Source: Oscillospiraceae bacterium (lineage in GTDB: Bacteria > Bacillota > Clostridia > Oscillospirales > Oscillospiraceae). Taken from it: a stretch of 41,133 bases of DNA. The notes beneath the pieces are model-generated. The model saw only the letters and a program-made list of their open reading frames with translations, searched no databases and was not told the origin of the DNA. Location: contig DAOUQJ010000015.1 in NCBI GenBank assembly GCA_030625685.1, positions 1 to 41,133 of the forward strand. The letters run 5' to 3'. Positions 16,681 to 26,327 of this stretch are shown here, one piece after another; position 1 is the stretch's first letter, and every line of letters begins with the position of its first letter. The position numbers and the translations under genes are program-made.

Positions 16681-17871
16681 TTAGTCTTTTAACAGTCTTT
16701 CTGTATCCAATGCAATCATGAGTTCTTCATTTGTTGGAATAACAAAGATAATTCCAGGAGAGTCATCTGTAGAAACAATAGCTTCATCACGAGTTTTGTT
16801 CTTTTCTTTGTCAATATAAAGTCCCATAAATTCGAGACCTTCCATAATTTTTTCACGAATGGTAGGTGCGTTTTCGCCAACACCAGCAGTGAAAATAACT
16901 CCATCGATGCCACCCATAGCAGCTGCACCAGAACCAATACGTTTTGTTACTTTATAGCAGAAAATGTCCATTGCGAGTTCTGCTCTTTCATTTCCTTCTT
17001 CCGCTGCTTTTTCTAAGTCGCGGAAGTCAGAGGAAACGCCTGATAGTCCAAGCATACCGGATTCTTTATTAAGTACGCCTGCAACACGCTCAGGGCTATA
17101 ACCACGAACACGTGAAATATATTCAGTAATAGATGGGTCAATCGCACCAGAACGTGTGCCCATTGGCAAACCATCTGTTGGAGTCAATCCCATAGATGTG
17201 TCAATAGATTTACCATATTGAATTGCGCAAGTAGAAGCACCATTGCCAAGGTGACAAGACACTAGGCGTAGTTCTTCAATTGGACGACCACAAAGTTCTG
17301 CAGCACGTTTGGAAACATAGTCATGTGATGTACCGTGGAAGCCATAACGGCGCACTTTGTTTTCGGTATAGTAACGGTATGGTAGTGCATACATATAACC
17401 TTTTGGTGGAATAGTTTGATGAAAAGCAGTATCAAAAACGCCAACCATTGGTGTATTTGGCATTACGTCTTGGCATGCTCTAATTCCTGTGATATTAGCA
17501 GGGTTATGCAGAGGTGCCAAAGGTATGCAGTCTTCAATTCCTTTGATAACTTTTTCATCAATTACAACAGATTGCGTAAAGTCTTCACCACCATGAACAA
17601 CACGATGACCAACTGCATCAATTTCACTGACATCAGCAATGACGCCATAGTGATTGTGTGTGAGCAAATTCAAAACTTCTTTAATAGCTGCTTCGTGATT
17701 TGGCAAATCTATATCGGCATCAAACACATCTTTATCAGTAGGTTGATGTTTCAAATGTCCATCAATTCCGATTCTTTCGCAAAGTCCTTTTGCCAATACT
17801 TCACGAGTATCTGGTACCATCAATTGATACTTAAGGGAAGAACTCCCTGCATTAATAACCAAAACTTTCAT
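16681..17871 (-). CDS. ackA: Acetate kinase
   Basis: Converts acetyl phosphate and ADP to acetate and ATP, the energy-yielding end of acetate fermentation downstream of PFL. From the ATG at 17871 (AAGGAG upstream) the protein is 396 residues, the family norm; the frame runs 25 codons further up, but those cover the promoter and ribosome binding site. Signatures: VLVINAGSSSLKY at the N terminus, FDTAFHQTIP, GFHGTSHDYVS, SCHLGNGAS, DGLPMGTRSGAIDPS, and TAGVGENAPTIRE near the C terminus. No pta (phosphotransacetylase) lies adjacent in the window. The promoter carries a near-perfect inverted repeat, suggesting a dedicated repressor or activator. It is divergent from tmcAL, whose product uses acetate. 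Confidence 0.97.
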   Translation of the reverse strand: MKVLVINAGSSSLKYQLMVPDTREVLAKGLCERIGIDGHLKHQPTDKDVFDADIDLPNHEAAIKEVLNLLTHNHYGVIADVSEIDAVGHRVVHGGEDFTQSVVIDEKVIKGIEDCIPLAPLHNPANITGIRACQDVMPNTPMVGVFDTAFHQTIPPKGYMYALPYRYYTENKVRRYGFHGTSHDYVSKRAAELCGRPIEELRLVSCHLGNGASTCAIQYGKSIDTSMGLTPTDGLPMGTRSGAIDPSITEYISRVRGYSPERVAGVLNKESGMLGLSGVSSDFRDLEKAAEEGNERAELAMDIFCYKVTKRIGSGAAAMGGIDGVIFTAGVGENAPTIREKIMEGLEFMGLYIDKEKNKTRDEAIVSTDDSPGIIFVIPTNEELMIALDTERLLKD

Positions 17872-17902
17872 CTTAGTATTACACTCCTTAAACTTATCCA
17901 AC

Positions 17903-17932
17903 ATTATATCCTTGCCAACAGAGTTGGAAAGG
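17903..17932 (-). promoter_or_regulatory. ackA promoter with a putative operator
   Basis: Minus strand -10 TATAAT (17903-17908). Immediately upstream, 17910-17932 forms an inverted repeat, CCTTGCCAAC-AGA-GTTGGAAAGG on the plus strand (9 of 10 positions symmetric), covering the spacer and the position of the -35 box. The -35 itself is poor (TTTCCA or similar), which fits an activator-dependent or repressed promoter. It does not match the CcpA cre consensus. The regulator is unknown. Confidence 0.55.
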
Positions 17933-18020
17933 ATTACACTATTCATATATTTTAATCTATTTTTACAAAAAGCACAACCTTTTTTTCAAAATTGACTTCT
18001 CTTCAGAAAGGCGTGAACCT

Positions 18021-19220
18021 ATGCATACGTTTGGTATTGTAGCTGAATACAATCCCTTTCACTCGGGTCATCAGTTTCATATGAACGAAATTAAAAAACA
18101 ATACGGTAACGAATCTAAAATCATCTGCATCATGAGTGGTAACTGGGTGCAACGTGGTGACTGTGCCATATGCGACAAATGGAGTAGAGCTCATATGGCA
18201 CTTCAAGGAGGCGCTGATCTTGTAATTGAACTGCCAACTATATGGGCAGCCGCGTCAGCAGAACACTTTGCGAAAGGTGCTATATCTCTCCTTACAAACA
18301 CAGGAATCGTGGACACCATTTCCTTTGGTAGTGAATTGGGGGAAATTACAATTTTAGAGAAAATTGCTACTTTTCTAAATAATGAACACTATATTGTTGC
18401 ATTGCATAAGCACATACAAGAGGGCTTATCCTTTCCTGTAGCGCGTCAGCGTGCAGTATCAGAACATTTGGGAGATCTGTCCCTCCATTTAACATCCCCA
18501 AACAACACTTTGGGCATTGAATATATCAAAGCAATCCAAACTCTAGAGTCACCGCTTTCATTCACTACTGTCAAACGCCAAGGTGTACAGCATGACAGCG
18601 AAGTAGCTTCACATCATTTTGCATCTGCCTCTTTTATCCGCAAGCAATCTCTCTCAGGTAACATAGAGCAAATAGCTCCATATCTTGATATGAAAACCCT
18701 AGATATCTTGCAAGAAAGCGGTCTATCTAGTCTCTCCTTTTCCACCAAAGCTGTGTTGGCTCGTTTAAGAGGAATGGAGGCCCAAGATTTTTCTGCTCTG
18801 CCGGACAGTGGTGAAGGTCTACACAATCTACTTCATAAATCAGCCCTACAAGCAAAATCTCTTGATGAGCTATACACTCTTGTTAAGTCAAAACGCTATA
18901 CACATTCACGTGTTCGTAGACTCGTGTTATGGGCTTTTCTAGGTTTGACAGAAGCTGACCGACCAAGCCAACCACCTTATCTTCGTGTATTGGGAATGAA
19001 TCAAAACGGCTCAGCCCTCTTAAAGCAAATGAAACAAACAGCAACTCTTCCCATACTCACTAAACCTGCACATATCCGAAAATTAAGCACCGTTGCCAAT
19101 CATGTGTTTCATTTGGAATCACGTGCAACAGCTTTGTTTGACTTGTGTCATCAAAACTTCCCTTCAACTGTTACTTTAAATGAATTTTCAAAAACCCCTA
19201 TTATCTATTCTAACGATTAA
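18021..19220 (+). CDS. tmcAL: tRNA(Met) cytidine acetate ligase
   Basis: Forms N4-acetylcytidine at the wobble position of elongator tRNA-Met, using acetate and ATP through acetyl-adenylate (known for Bacillus TmcAL/YlbM). The 399 residues match the family. The nucleotidyltransferase HxGH motif is H14-S-G-H17 in GIVAEYNPFHSGH. Other family signatures are MSGNWVQRGD near 39-48, the GADLVIELPT element, ISFGSELG, and the C-terminal region with LRVLGMNQNGSALL. GAAAGG lies before the ATG. It is divergent from ackA; the link may be shared use of acetate, though adjacency alone does not prove co-regulation. Confidence 0.94.
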   Translation: MHTFGIVAEYNPFHSGHQFHMNEIKKQYGNESKIICIMSGNWVQRGDCAICDKWSRAHMALQGGADLVIELPTIWAAASAEHFAKGAISLLTNTGIVDTISFGSELGEITILEKIATFLNNEHYIVALHKHIQEGLSFPVARQRAVSEHLGDLSLHLTSPNNTLGIEYIKAIQTLESPLSFTTVKRQGVQHDSEVASHHFASASFIRKQSLSGNIEQIAPYLDMKTLDILQESGLSSLSFSTKAVLARLRGMEAQDFSALPDSGEGLHNLLHKSALQAKSLDELYTLVKSKRYTHSRVRRLVLWAFLGLTEADRPSQPPYLRVLGMNQNGSALLKQMKQTATLPILTKPAHIRKLSTVANHVFHLESRATALFDLCHQNFPSTVTLNEFSKTPIIYSND

Positions 19221-19249
19221 AGGCAAAGGAAACCATCCTTTGCCTTTTT
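19219..19249 (+). terminator. Terminator after tmcAL
   Basis: AAAGGCAAAGGA (19219-19230) pairs with TCCTTTGCCTTT (19236-19247) around AACCA, followed by more Ts. It probably also serves the convergent lipoprotein gene, with a weaker T tract on that side. Confidence 0.88.
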
Positions 19250-19253
19250 GTTT

Positions 19254-20075
19254 TCATGAAGCTTTCGGTAAAATAATCTCTTCTGCCTCATCAAACTGAA
19301 AACAGTCAATCTTTACGACAATCTGATTAAACTCTATTACCGTTCCTCCTGTAAAACCAATCGGAATGTTAGCATAAAGCGCGTTCATCCAATCCGTCAG
19401 ATCTAGTTCAAACCGAAGTGGATATCCCCTCGTATCAACCCATACAAAAACTTCAGCATCTGTTATTGTCTCCAATATAGGATTCAGATCTTCAATGAGT
19501 AACACCATCTGCTTCAGTATATCGTTCATTCCAGTCGCAACTAATATTTGCGGGAGCCTTTCCCCTTTAATAGACCCCTTATATTTTGTTGCACTACAGT
19601 CAAGTACAGTTTCTGTTCCCATCTCTCTAAATGAATCATAATCTTTTAGAAATATGTCAAATTCAAATTGTGCTTTTTGTGTGGCAATATCTTGAGCCGT
19701 CAAAGAAACCTGTTCAAATTCTTCAACATTATCAGCGCTCAAATAATGTATTCCCTCATCTTCTGAAAGAAATTCATCCATTATGCTTTTCGAATCATAA
19801 GCTGACATCTCTGTATAACGATGCATTTCAAAGGGTTCACGAAAAACTACTATTTCTGAATGTACCTCAGTTTGCATTATCTCGCTTTCGTCATAGTCAG
19901 TAAATTTCATTTCTGTTTCCATATTGATTTCAGCTGAAAAATTATCAAGCTCGTTAAACATATTTTCTGCCTCATGAATGCTATTGGCAACCATTTCATT
20001 ACTGTTACAAGCGGATGTAAAAACAATCAATACAAGAAGCAACGCAAACACAGCTATTTTTTTTACATAAATCAT
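19254..20075 (-). CDS. Predicted lipoprotein of unknown function
   Basis: A 273-residue protein with a lipoprotein signal: positively charged start, hydrophobic core VKKIAVFALLLVLIVF, and lipobox T-S-A-C with the lipidated cysteine at C23. The mature part is acidic and resembles the LppX/LprAFG-type or DUF6612 lipoproteins (alternating strands such as FSAEINMETEMKFTDYD and SEIVVFREPFEMHRYTEM, later TDAEVFVWVDTRGYPLRFELDLTDW), a fold that may bind a lipid or hydrophobic ligand; this is inference. It follows polC by 24 bases on the same strand, so it may be the last gene of that transcript. The Shine-Dalgarno GGAG is 12 bases from the ATG, slightly far. Confidence 0.75.
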   Translation of the reverse strand: MIYVKKIAVFALLLVLIVFTSACNSNEMVANSIHEAENMFNELDNFSAEINMETEMKFTDYDESEIMQTEVHSEIVVFREPFEMHRYTEMSAYDSKSIMDEFLSEDEGIHYLSADNVEEFEQVSLTAQDIATQKAQFEFDIFLKDYDSFREMGTETVLDCSATKYKGSIKGERLPQILVATGMNDILKQMVLLIEDLNPILETITDAEVFVWVDTRGYPLRFELDLTDWMNALYANIPIGFTGGTVIEFNQIVVKIDCFQFDEAEEIILPKAS

Positions 20076-20099
20076 GACTTATTTTATCTCCATATAAAA

Positions 20100-23000
20100 T
20101 CACATATCAAATATACTCATTTGACTAGTTTTTGGCAAATTGCCCAGTGCCCCTAATTGACGCAATTGCTCCAAATTGGTTTCTGATAATTTCGAAAAAG
20201 CCATTGATACTTCTTCAATCGATATAAATCGTTTTCCAACACGATTTTCAACAATGGATTTTGCTGCTGTTTCACCTAATCCAGGTACAGATACAAACGG
20301 TGGAATCAGTTGATTCTCAACAATTTGAAAATGCAACGATTCTGATGTATAAATACTCATTGATGCAAATGAAAATCCACGTTTATAGAATTCGTAACAG
20401 ACCTCCATTGTCACCAACATATCTTTTTCAACCGAGGTTGCGTCCTTATCTTTGGCAAGTATCTCATTTCTTTTTCGTAAAAGCTCATCCATACCTCTAC
20501 ACATAACCGTTGCATCAAACGCCTTTGCACGTATAGAAAAATAAGCAGCATAAAACGCCAGTGGTCTATGTACCTTAAACCAAGCAATGCGAAATGCCAT
20601 CATCACATAAGCAACAGCATGTGCTTTTGGAAAGAGATAAGCAATCTTCTGACAAGACTCAATATACCATTCTGGAATGCCAAGTGCCTGCATTTCCTCA
20701 GGGCCTCCATCTGGTATACCACGCCCTTTTCGTACAGCTTCCATAATTTTAAAGGCTCGTTTTTCAGGCATGCCTTGTTCAATTAAATAGATCATGATAT
20801 CATCACGACAACCGATCGCTTCTGTAACACTTGCTTTCCCACTTAATATGAGTTCTCTAGCGTTTCCCAACCAAACATCTGTCCCATGTGAAAATCCTGA
20901 AATTCGTACCAAAGTATCAAATTGATCTGGCGCAGTGTCTTCTAACATTGCGCGTACAAAACCCGTTCCAAATTCAGGAATTGCAACGGCTCCAGTTGGT
21001 CCAATAATTTCATCATCTTCAAAACCCAATTTTTCCGAAGTGATAAACAAACTCATTGTATCGGGGTCATCTAGTGGAATTTCTCGTGCATTCACGCCAG
21101 TTAAATCTTCTAGCATACGAATCATGGAAGGATCATCATGTCCCAGAATATCCAGTTTCAATAAATTGGATTCCATAGAGTGATATTCAAAATGAGTTGT
21201 AATAATGTCTGTCCCTGTATCGTCAGCAGGTCTTTGCACAGGACAGAAATCGTATATTTCTTTGTCCTGCGGGATGACAATCATTCCACCTGGATGCTGA
21301 CCAGTCGTCCTTTTCACTTTGGTACATCCCAGTGTCAATCGATTTTCTTCGGCTTTTGTTACTTTTAAATTTCTAGCATCTAGATACTTTTTCACATAGC
21401 CATAGGCCGTTTTATCAGCAACAGTTGAAATTGTACCCGCACGAAACACATGCGACTGACCAAATAGTTCAAAGGTATATTTGTGTGCACTAGCTTGATA
21501 TTCCCCTGAAAAATTCAAATCAATGTCTGGTACTTTATCCCCACCAAAACCCAAAAATGTTTCAAACGGTATATTAAATCCATCTTTTTTATATGGTGTG
21601 TTACATTTCGGACAAAGTGCCTCTGGCATATCAGCGCCACAGCCATATCCCTCACCTGTTACAAAATCCGAATGTTTGCAATTTGGACAGTGATAATAAG
21701 GAGGTAGCGAATTAACTTCTGTGATTCCTGACAAAAAAGCAACAATTGATGAACCTACGGAACCACGAGAGCCAACAAGATATCCATGTTCTAGTGAATC
21801 TTGCACCAATTTTTGTGCAGACATATATATAACATCATATTTACAGCCAATAATATCATTGAGTTCTGTTTCTACACGTTTTACAACCAATTCTGGTGGA
21901 TTTTCTCCAAAAATATCTGCAACTTTTCCCCATACTAAGTCTTGCAATTCTTGCGCAGAGTTTTCCAATGTTGGTGTAAACAAACCATCTGGCAAAGGTT
22001 TTATATCTTCACACCAACCAGCTACCAAATTAGTGTTCTCTACTACTACTTCATACGCAGTTTCCTCGCCTAAATATGCAAATTCTTCAAGCATCTCATC
22101 TGTTGTTCTAAAATACAGAGGATTTTCACTATCTGCATCATCAAACCCTTTGGTGTCAAGTAGTATTTTGCGATACGCTTCTTCTTCTGGCTCTAAAAAA
22201 TGCACATCCCCTGTAGCACAGACTGGTTTACCTAATTCGCGACCTAATTTTACTACAGTGCGATTCCATTCTTTGATTTCATCTATATTTTTTGCTTGAC
22301 TTTCACCGAAGCGATCTGGACGAAGCATAAAAGCATTGTTGCTCAGTGGTTGTATTTCCAAAAAGTCATACATACTTGCAATACGCTTTAGTTCACTCCA
22401 AGATTTCCCTTTTTTGATTGCATCATATATTTCACCTGCTTCACAAGCAGCGCCAATAATTAATCCTTCCCGATTTTCTAACAATAAGCTTTTTGGTATT
22501 GTCGGAACACGTTTAAAGTATTCTAAATGGGAAATAGACACAAGCTTATATAAATTACGTAGACCAGTCTTGTTTTTTGCAAGAATAATCATATGTTTGG
22601 GTTTCCGTTTGACTTTACCAATCATATTCATCTGCGCCATCATTGGATTAATTTCACGAACAAAAGAAACGCCTTTTTCTTCTAATATTGAAAACAGTTT
22701 TTTCAGAATATACGCTGTAGTCTCAGCATCGTCACTCGCTCTGTGATGATTAAAATCTGGAAGTTGAAAGTGTTTCGCCAATAAATTCAGCTTATATCTG
22801 CCCAGTTCAGGCAAGAGTTTTTGTGCCAAAGGAAGTGTATCAATTGAAGTTGGCTCAATTTGAATATCGTAGCGACGAAATGCTTCATACATAAAACCCA
22901 TATCAAATTCTGCATTATGTGCAACAAGCGGATAATCTTTGGCAAATTCCAAAAACGCTAACACAGCTTCTTTTTGTGACGGAGCAGACAAAACCATTTC

Positions 23001-24194
23001 ATCCGAAATCCCAGTCAATTGCGTAATATTATATGGAATTGGCTTTTCAGGATTCACAAAGGTTTGAAATCGTTCTTTGACCTCTCCATCTTCCAACAAT
23101 ACTGCACCAATTTCCGTTAGTCTTTCGTGAATTTTACTAAGTCCAGTCGTCTCAATATCAAACACAACAAATGACCCTGACAATGGCATATCTTTCTCGC
23201 CATTCACAACCAATTTACCATCTACATTGTTGATAAAGTATGCTTCCATTCCAAGCAACACTTTTACATTAGCTTTTTTTCCTGCTCCCCACGCATCAGG
23301 AAAGGCATGCACTACACCATGATCGGTGATGGCAACTGCACTATGTCCCCACTGCCCCGCACGAGCTACAACCTTTTTAGGATCAGTCAAAGCATCCATA
23401 TTTGACATTTTAGTATGTAGATGAAGTTCCACTCGCTTTTTAGGCGCAAGATCAGTTCTCACTTCTTTGGGCATGATTTGAATCACTTGCGGATCAATTT
23501 CTAAATCACCATCATATTTTCCTAAAGTCAAGCGGCCTTTTACCAACACGTGAACGCCTTCCTTCACGTGGTCGACAATACCTTGCCCTTGTTCCTTTGA
23601 AATGAATTTGTTGATACGTATAGATCCACGATAATCTGTCATCTCAAAAGAAATAATATAAGCATTCCCTTTTTTATATTCCCTGTTCGAAACAGAAAAG
23701 ACGTCGCCTTGCACGTTCACTGTTCCCATATCTAAGTTCAGTGTTGCAATGTCAGTGGTTTTTCCTTTGACAAGACGATTCCCAAATACTAATTTTTCAG
23801 TAGATTTTGGTTTGTTTTTCGCATTGGTCTGCAAGTCATCAATCGCTTTTTGTCGCAAACGCTCAGTTTGTAAGAAGACGTCACTTTCGTTACTTGCTTT
23901 GTTTTCTTCTTCTGAGCACTGCTGTTTATTTAAATTATCCGTTTTGTCAATACAAACGGGATTTCTTCTAATCATAAAGCTTTCAAGCTGATATAAAAGC
24001 TTCATTTGCTGTTCAACAGCTATTAGTAATGCCTCATCAGGCTCATTTTCACCTAGAAGTGAAACTTCTATTACTCTATTCTTTTGATCAATCTCCGCAT
24101 GTTCAATCTTCCATGTTTTTACTATATCTATAATTGCATTATTTGGCTGATACGCAGAAAACATATCCAAAAACATTAGTGTTTCTTTGCTCAT
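20100..24194 (-). CDS. polC: DNA polymerase III, PolC-type alpha subunit
   Basis: Replicative polymerase of Gram-positive bacteria with built-in 3'-5' proofreading. The 1364 residues are a little shorter than Bacillus PolC (about 1437), the difference lying in the poorly conserved N-terminal part. Domain order: N-terminal region, OB fold about 160-245, PHP from about 256 (VELHLHTKMSNMDA, AITDHGVVHAF), DnaQ-like exonuclease about 345-510 (VFDIETTGL, VAHNAEFDMGF, HHRASDDAETT), then the palm. A zinc finger is near 835-868 (CPNC and CPKC), the catalytic PDIDLNFSGEY near 890, and a helix-hairpin-helix near 1300. AGAGGA lies before the ATG. It sits 17 bases after ispG, the normal Firmicute position at the end of this cluster. 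Confidence 0.97.
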   Translation of the reverse strand: MSKETLMFLDMFSAYQPNNAIIDIVKTWKIEHAEIDQKNRVIEVSLLGENEPDEALLIAVEQQMKLLYQLESFMIRRNPVCIDKTDNLNKQQCSEEENKASNESDVFLQTERLRQKAIDDLQTNAKNKPKSTEKLVFGNRLVKGKTTDIATLNLDMGTVNVQGDVFSVSNREYKKGNAYIISFEMTDYRGSIRINKFISKEQGQGIVDHVKEGVHVLVKGRLTLGKYDGDLEIDPQVIQIMPKEVRTDLAPKKRVELHLHTKMSNMDALTDPKKVVARAGQWGHSAVAITDHGVVHAFPDAWGAGKKANVKVLLGMEAYFINNVDGKLVVNGEKDMPLSGSFVVFDIETTGLSKIHERLTEIGAVLLEDGEVKERFQTFVNPEKPIPYNITQLTGISDEMVLSAPSQKEAVLAFLEFAKDYPLVAHNAEFDMGFMYEAFRRYDIQIEPTSIDTLPLAQKLLPELGRYKLNLLAKHFQLPDFNHHRASDDAETTAYILKKLFSILEEKGVSFVREINPMMAQMNMIGKVKRKPKHMIILAKNKTGLRNLYKLVSISHLEYFKRVPTIPKSLLLENREGLIIGAACEAGEIYDAIKKGKSWSELKRIASMYDFLEIQPLSNNAFMLRPDRFGESQAKNIDEIKEWNRTVVKLGRELGKPVCATGDVHFLEPEEEAYRKILLDTKGFDDADSENPLYFRTTDEMLEEFAYLGEETAYEVVVENTNLVAGWCEDIKPLPDGLFTPTLENSAQELQDLVWGKVADIFGENPPELVVKRVETELNDIIGCKYDVIYMSAQKLVQDSLEHGYLVGSRGSVGSSIVAFLSGITEVNSLPPYYHCPNCKHSDFVTGEGYGCGADMPEALCPKCNTPYKKDGFNIPFETFLGFGGDKVPDIDLNFSGEYQASAHKYTFELFGQSHVFRAGTISTVADKTAYGYVKKYLDARNLKVTKAEENRLTLGCTKVKRTTGQHPGGMIVIPQDKEIYDFCPVQRPADDTGTDIITTHFEYHSMESNLLKLDILGHDDPSMIRMLEDLTGVNAREIPLDDPDTMSLFITSEKLGFEDDEIIGPTGAVAIPEFGTGFVRAMLEDTAPDQFDTLVRISGFSHGTDVWLGNARELILSGKASVTEAIGCRDDIMIYLIEQGMPEKRAFKIMEAVRKGRGIPDGGPEEMQALGIPEWYIESCQKIAYLFPKAHAVAYVMMAFRIAWFKVHRPLAFYAAYFSIRAKAFDATVMCRGMDELLRKRNEILAKDKDATSVEKDMLVTMEVCYEFYKRGFSFASMSIYTSESLHFQIVENQLIPPFVSVPGLGETAAKSIVENRVGKRFISIEEVSMAFSKLSETNLEQLRQLGALGNLPKTSQMSIFDM

Positions 24195-24211
24195 TGTTTA
24201 TCCTCTTACCA

Positions 24212-25255
24212 TTATTTTTCTAAAGTATCGATGAGTTCCATTAAAGCGTCCACCAATTCTTCTTGTGGCACACGCTTTATAATTTCGCCTTTTTTGAATA
24301 ATAGCCCTGTTCCTTTGCCACCAGCAATTCCAACGTCAGCCATTCTAGCTTCACCAGGACCATTGACAGAACAGCCCATGACTGCCACTGTAATGGGCTT
24401 ATCAATGCATTTAAGCCTTTGTTCTACTTCATTTGTCAGTTCAATAAGATTGATATCAGTTCTTCCGCAACTAGGACAAGCTATAAGCTCAGGAGAATCT
24501 TTTCGCATGCCCAATACCCTCAAAATATCTTTTGCAACATATATCTCTTCAATTGGGTCTGCTGTCAAAGTAACTCGTAGGGTATCTCCAATTCCCAGTC
24601 CCAATAATCCACCAATTCCAACAGCGGATTTCACACTACCCATATGTAAAGTACCAGCTTCTGTCACACCTAGATGCAATGGATAGTCCGTTTGCTCACG
24701 AAAAAGCTGATATGCTCGCATGGTAGTAGTAACACTAGACGTTTTAAGCGATACACAAATATCATCAAAATCAAAACGATTCAAAAGTGCTACATTTTGG
24801 ATAGCGGATTCAACCATCGCCTCCGCAGATATCTCACCATATTTTTTAAGAATATCCTGTTCCAAAGAACCGCCATTGACACCAATTCGAATCGGGATGC
24901 CAGCCCGTGTGCAAGCATTTGCAACCTCTTTTACTTTTGCATCCTCTCCAATATTTCCAGGATTGATTCTAATTTTGTCAGCACCTGCTGCAATCGCCTC
25001 TAAAGCAAGCCTATAATCAAAATGAATATCCGCAACCAACGGAACTTCAATTTGCTCTTTGATTGCTGCTACTGCCTTTGCTGCCTGCATATTGGGAACT
25101 GCAACTCGTACTATTTGGCATCCAACGCTTGTAAGGCGACGAATCTGATTGATCGTCGCCTCAATATCTTCTGTCTTTGTATTTGTCATTGATTGTATGC
25201 TAACTGGTGCTCCTCCACCTATAGGCACAGCGCCAACCATTATTTGTCTAATCAT
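24212..25255 (-). CDS. ispG: 4-hydroxy-3-methylbut-2-enyl diphosphate synthase
   Basis: Penultimate step of the MEP isoprenoid pathway: reductive ring opening of MEcPP to HMBPP, using a [4Fe-4S] cluster. The 347 residues are the compact bacterial form. Cluster cysteines are C260 and C263 (LIACPSCGRTD) and C295 (VMGCSVNGPGE). The TIM barrel begins with VSIQSMTNTKTEDIEATI. Its start lies 1 base from the rseP stop, so the two are translationally coupled. dxr, two genes upstream, is from the same pathway. Confidence 0.96.
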   Translation of the reverse strand: MIRQIMVGAVPIGGGAPVSIQSMTNTKTEDIEATINQIRRLTSVGCQIVRVAVPNMQAAKAVAAIKEQIEVPLVADIHFDYRLALEAIAAGADKIRINPGNIGEDAKVKEVANACTRAGIPIRIGVNGGSLEQDILKKYGEISAEAMVESAIQNVALLNRFDFDDICVSLKTSSVTTTMRAYQLFREQTDYPLHLGVTEAGTLHMGSVKSAVGIGGLLGLGIGDTLRVTLTADPIEEIYVAKDILRVLGMRKDSPELIACPSCGRTDINLIELTNEVEQRLKCIDKPITVAVMGCSVNGPGEARMADVGIAGGKGTGLLFKKGEIIKRVPQEELVDALMELIDTLEK

Positions 25256-25256
25256 A

Positions 25257-26321
25257 CTATCTCACCAACTTAATTACATCAAAAAATGTTACTACAATCA
25301 TCAATGTTATGAGTAACACAAATCCAGCTGCATGAATATAAGCTTCATATTTTGGATTTAATTCTCGCTTTGTTATATAAAAGTACAATCGATTAATCAA
25401 AACAAGAAAAATTCTTCCACCATCCAAAGTAGGAATCGGTAGCATATTCATAACCGCCAAATTTACCGCAACCAATGCAATGATGTAAAACACATTGTTT
25501 AGCCCCAATAGAACACTTTCTGATTGTGTCCCGGCTTCTCCTATCAGTGAAACGATACCTACTGGTCCAGACAAATCTTTAATGCCTGCCTGACCTTCAC
25601 CTAACATTTCTAAACTAACCCAAACCGAACGAGCAAAAAAGAACGAGGTATCCCATGCTTCCTTGATGGTATTTTTAAAACTTGCTTCTACTAAGGTAAA
25701 ATACAAACCATACTTCATCTGTGTTTCACCTGTTGATGTTGTATACTCTCTTTGAACTAAAGGGAAATTATCTCGCTTCAGATATTCTCCATCACGTTCA
25801 ATGACGAGGTCTAAATTTTCATCTTTTGCCAAGGCCAAATATAACATAACATCATTTGTACTATATACTTTTCTGCCATCTATGGAAGCAATCCGATCGC
25901 CTGGCAGCAATCCTTCTTCGCTTTGATATGGAAATCCCTCCATAAAATCGTTGATTACAGGAACCGAAAATGCCTGCGCTTGTGAAAACAAAAACAACAA
26001 GATGAATAGACCTGCAACAAAATTCATAAATGAACCAGCAGACAAAATGATGATTTTTTTCCAAGCAGCCTTTTTTACAAACGAGCCACTGTTACCTGTA
26101 TCCTCATCTTCCCCTTCCATCTGACAAAAACCACCCATTGGAATAGCTCGAAGAGAATACAAAGTATCTCCTTTTTGCTTAGAAAATATTTTGGGTCCCA
26201 TACCTATCGCAAATTCTTGAACATGAACACCCATCCACTTTGCTGTAATAAAATGTCCCCATTCGTGAATGGCAATCAAAAAACCAAACAACAGTATTGC
26301 GACAACAACATAAAATACCAC
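25257..26321 (-). CDS. rseP: Site-2 intramembrane zinc metalloprotease (RseP/RasP family)
   Basis: Polytopic protease that cleaves membrane-spanning segments, typically of anti-sigma factors or signal peptides. The 354 residues show the zinc motif H19-E-W-G-H23 in the first membrane segment, a hydrophobic segment near 90-115, a PDZ domain near 115-200 (EGLLPGDRIASIDGRKVYS), and the second active-site motif MLPIPTLDGGRI near 295 within the C-terminal membrane helices. The start is GTG at 26321 with AGGTGA upstream, 6 bases after the dxr stop. It is in the usual place between dxr and ispG. Its substrates here are unknown. Confidence 0.95.
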   Translation of the reverse strand: MVFYVVVAILLFGFLIAIHEWGHFITAKWMGVHVQEFAIGMGPKIFSKQKGDTLYSLRAIPMGGFCQMEGEDEDTGNSGSFVKKAAWKKIIILSAGSFMNFVAGLFILLFLFSQAQAFSVPVINDFMEGFPYQSEEGLLPGDRIASIDGRKVYSTNDVMLYLALAKDENLDLVIERDGEYLKRDNFPLVQREYTTSTGETQMKYGLYFTLVEASFKNTIKEAWDTSFFFARSVWVSLEMLGEGQAGIKDLSGPVGIVSLIGEAGTQSESVLLGLNNVFYIIALVAVNLAVMNMLPIPTLDGGRIFLVLINRLYFYITKRELNPKYEAYIHAAGFVLLITLMIVVTFFDVIKLVR

Positions 26322-26327
26322 TAAATA

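Noticed and set aside
20935-22746. Several plus-strand frames of 60-190 codons opposite polC
   Set aside because: Serine-rich, low-complexity translations typical of antisense frames; polC is intact and conserved through the whole stretch.
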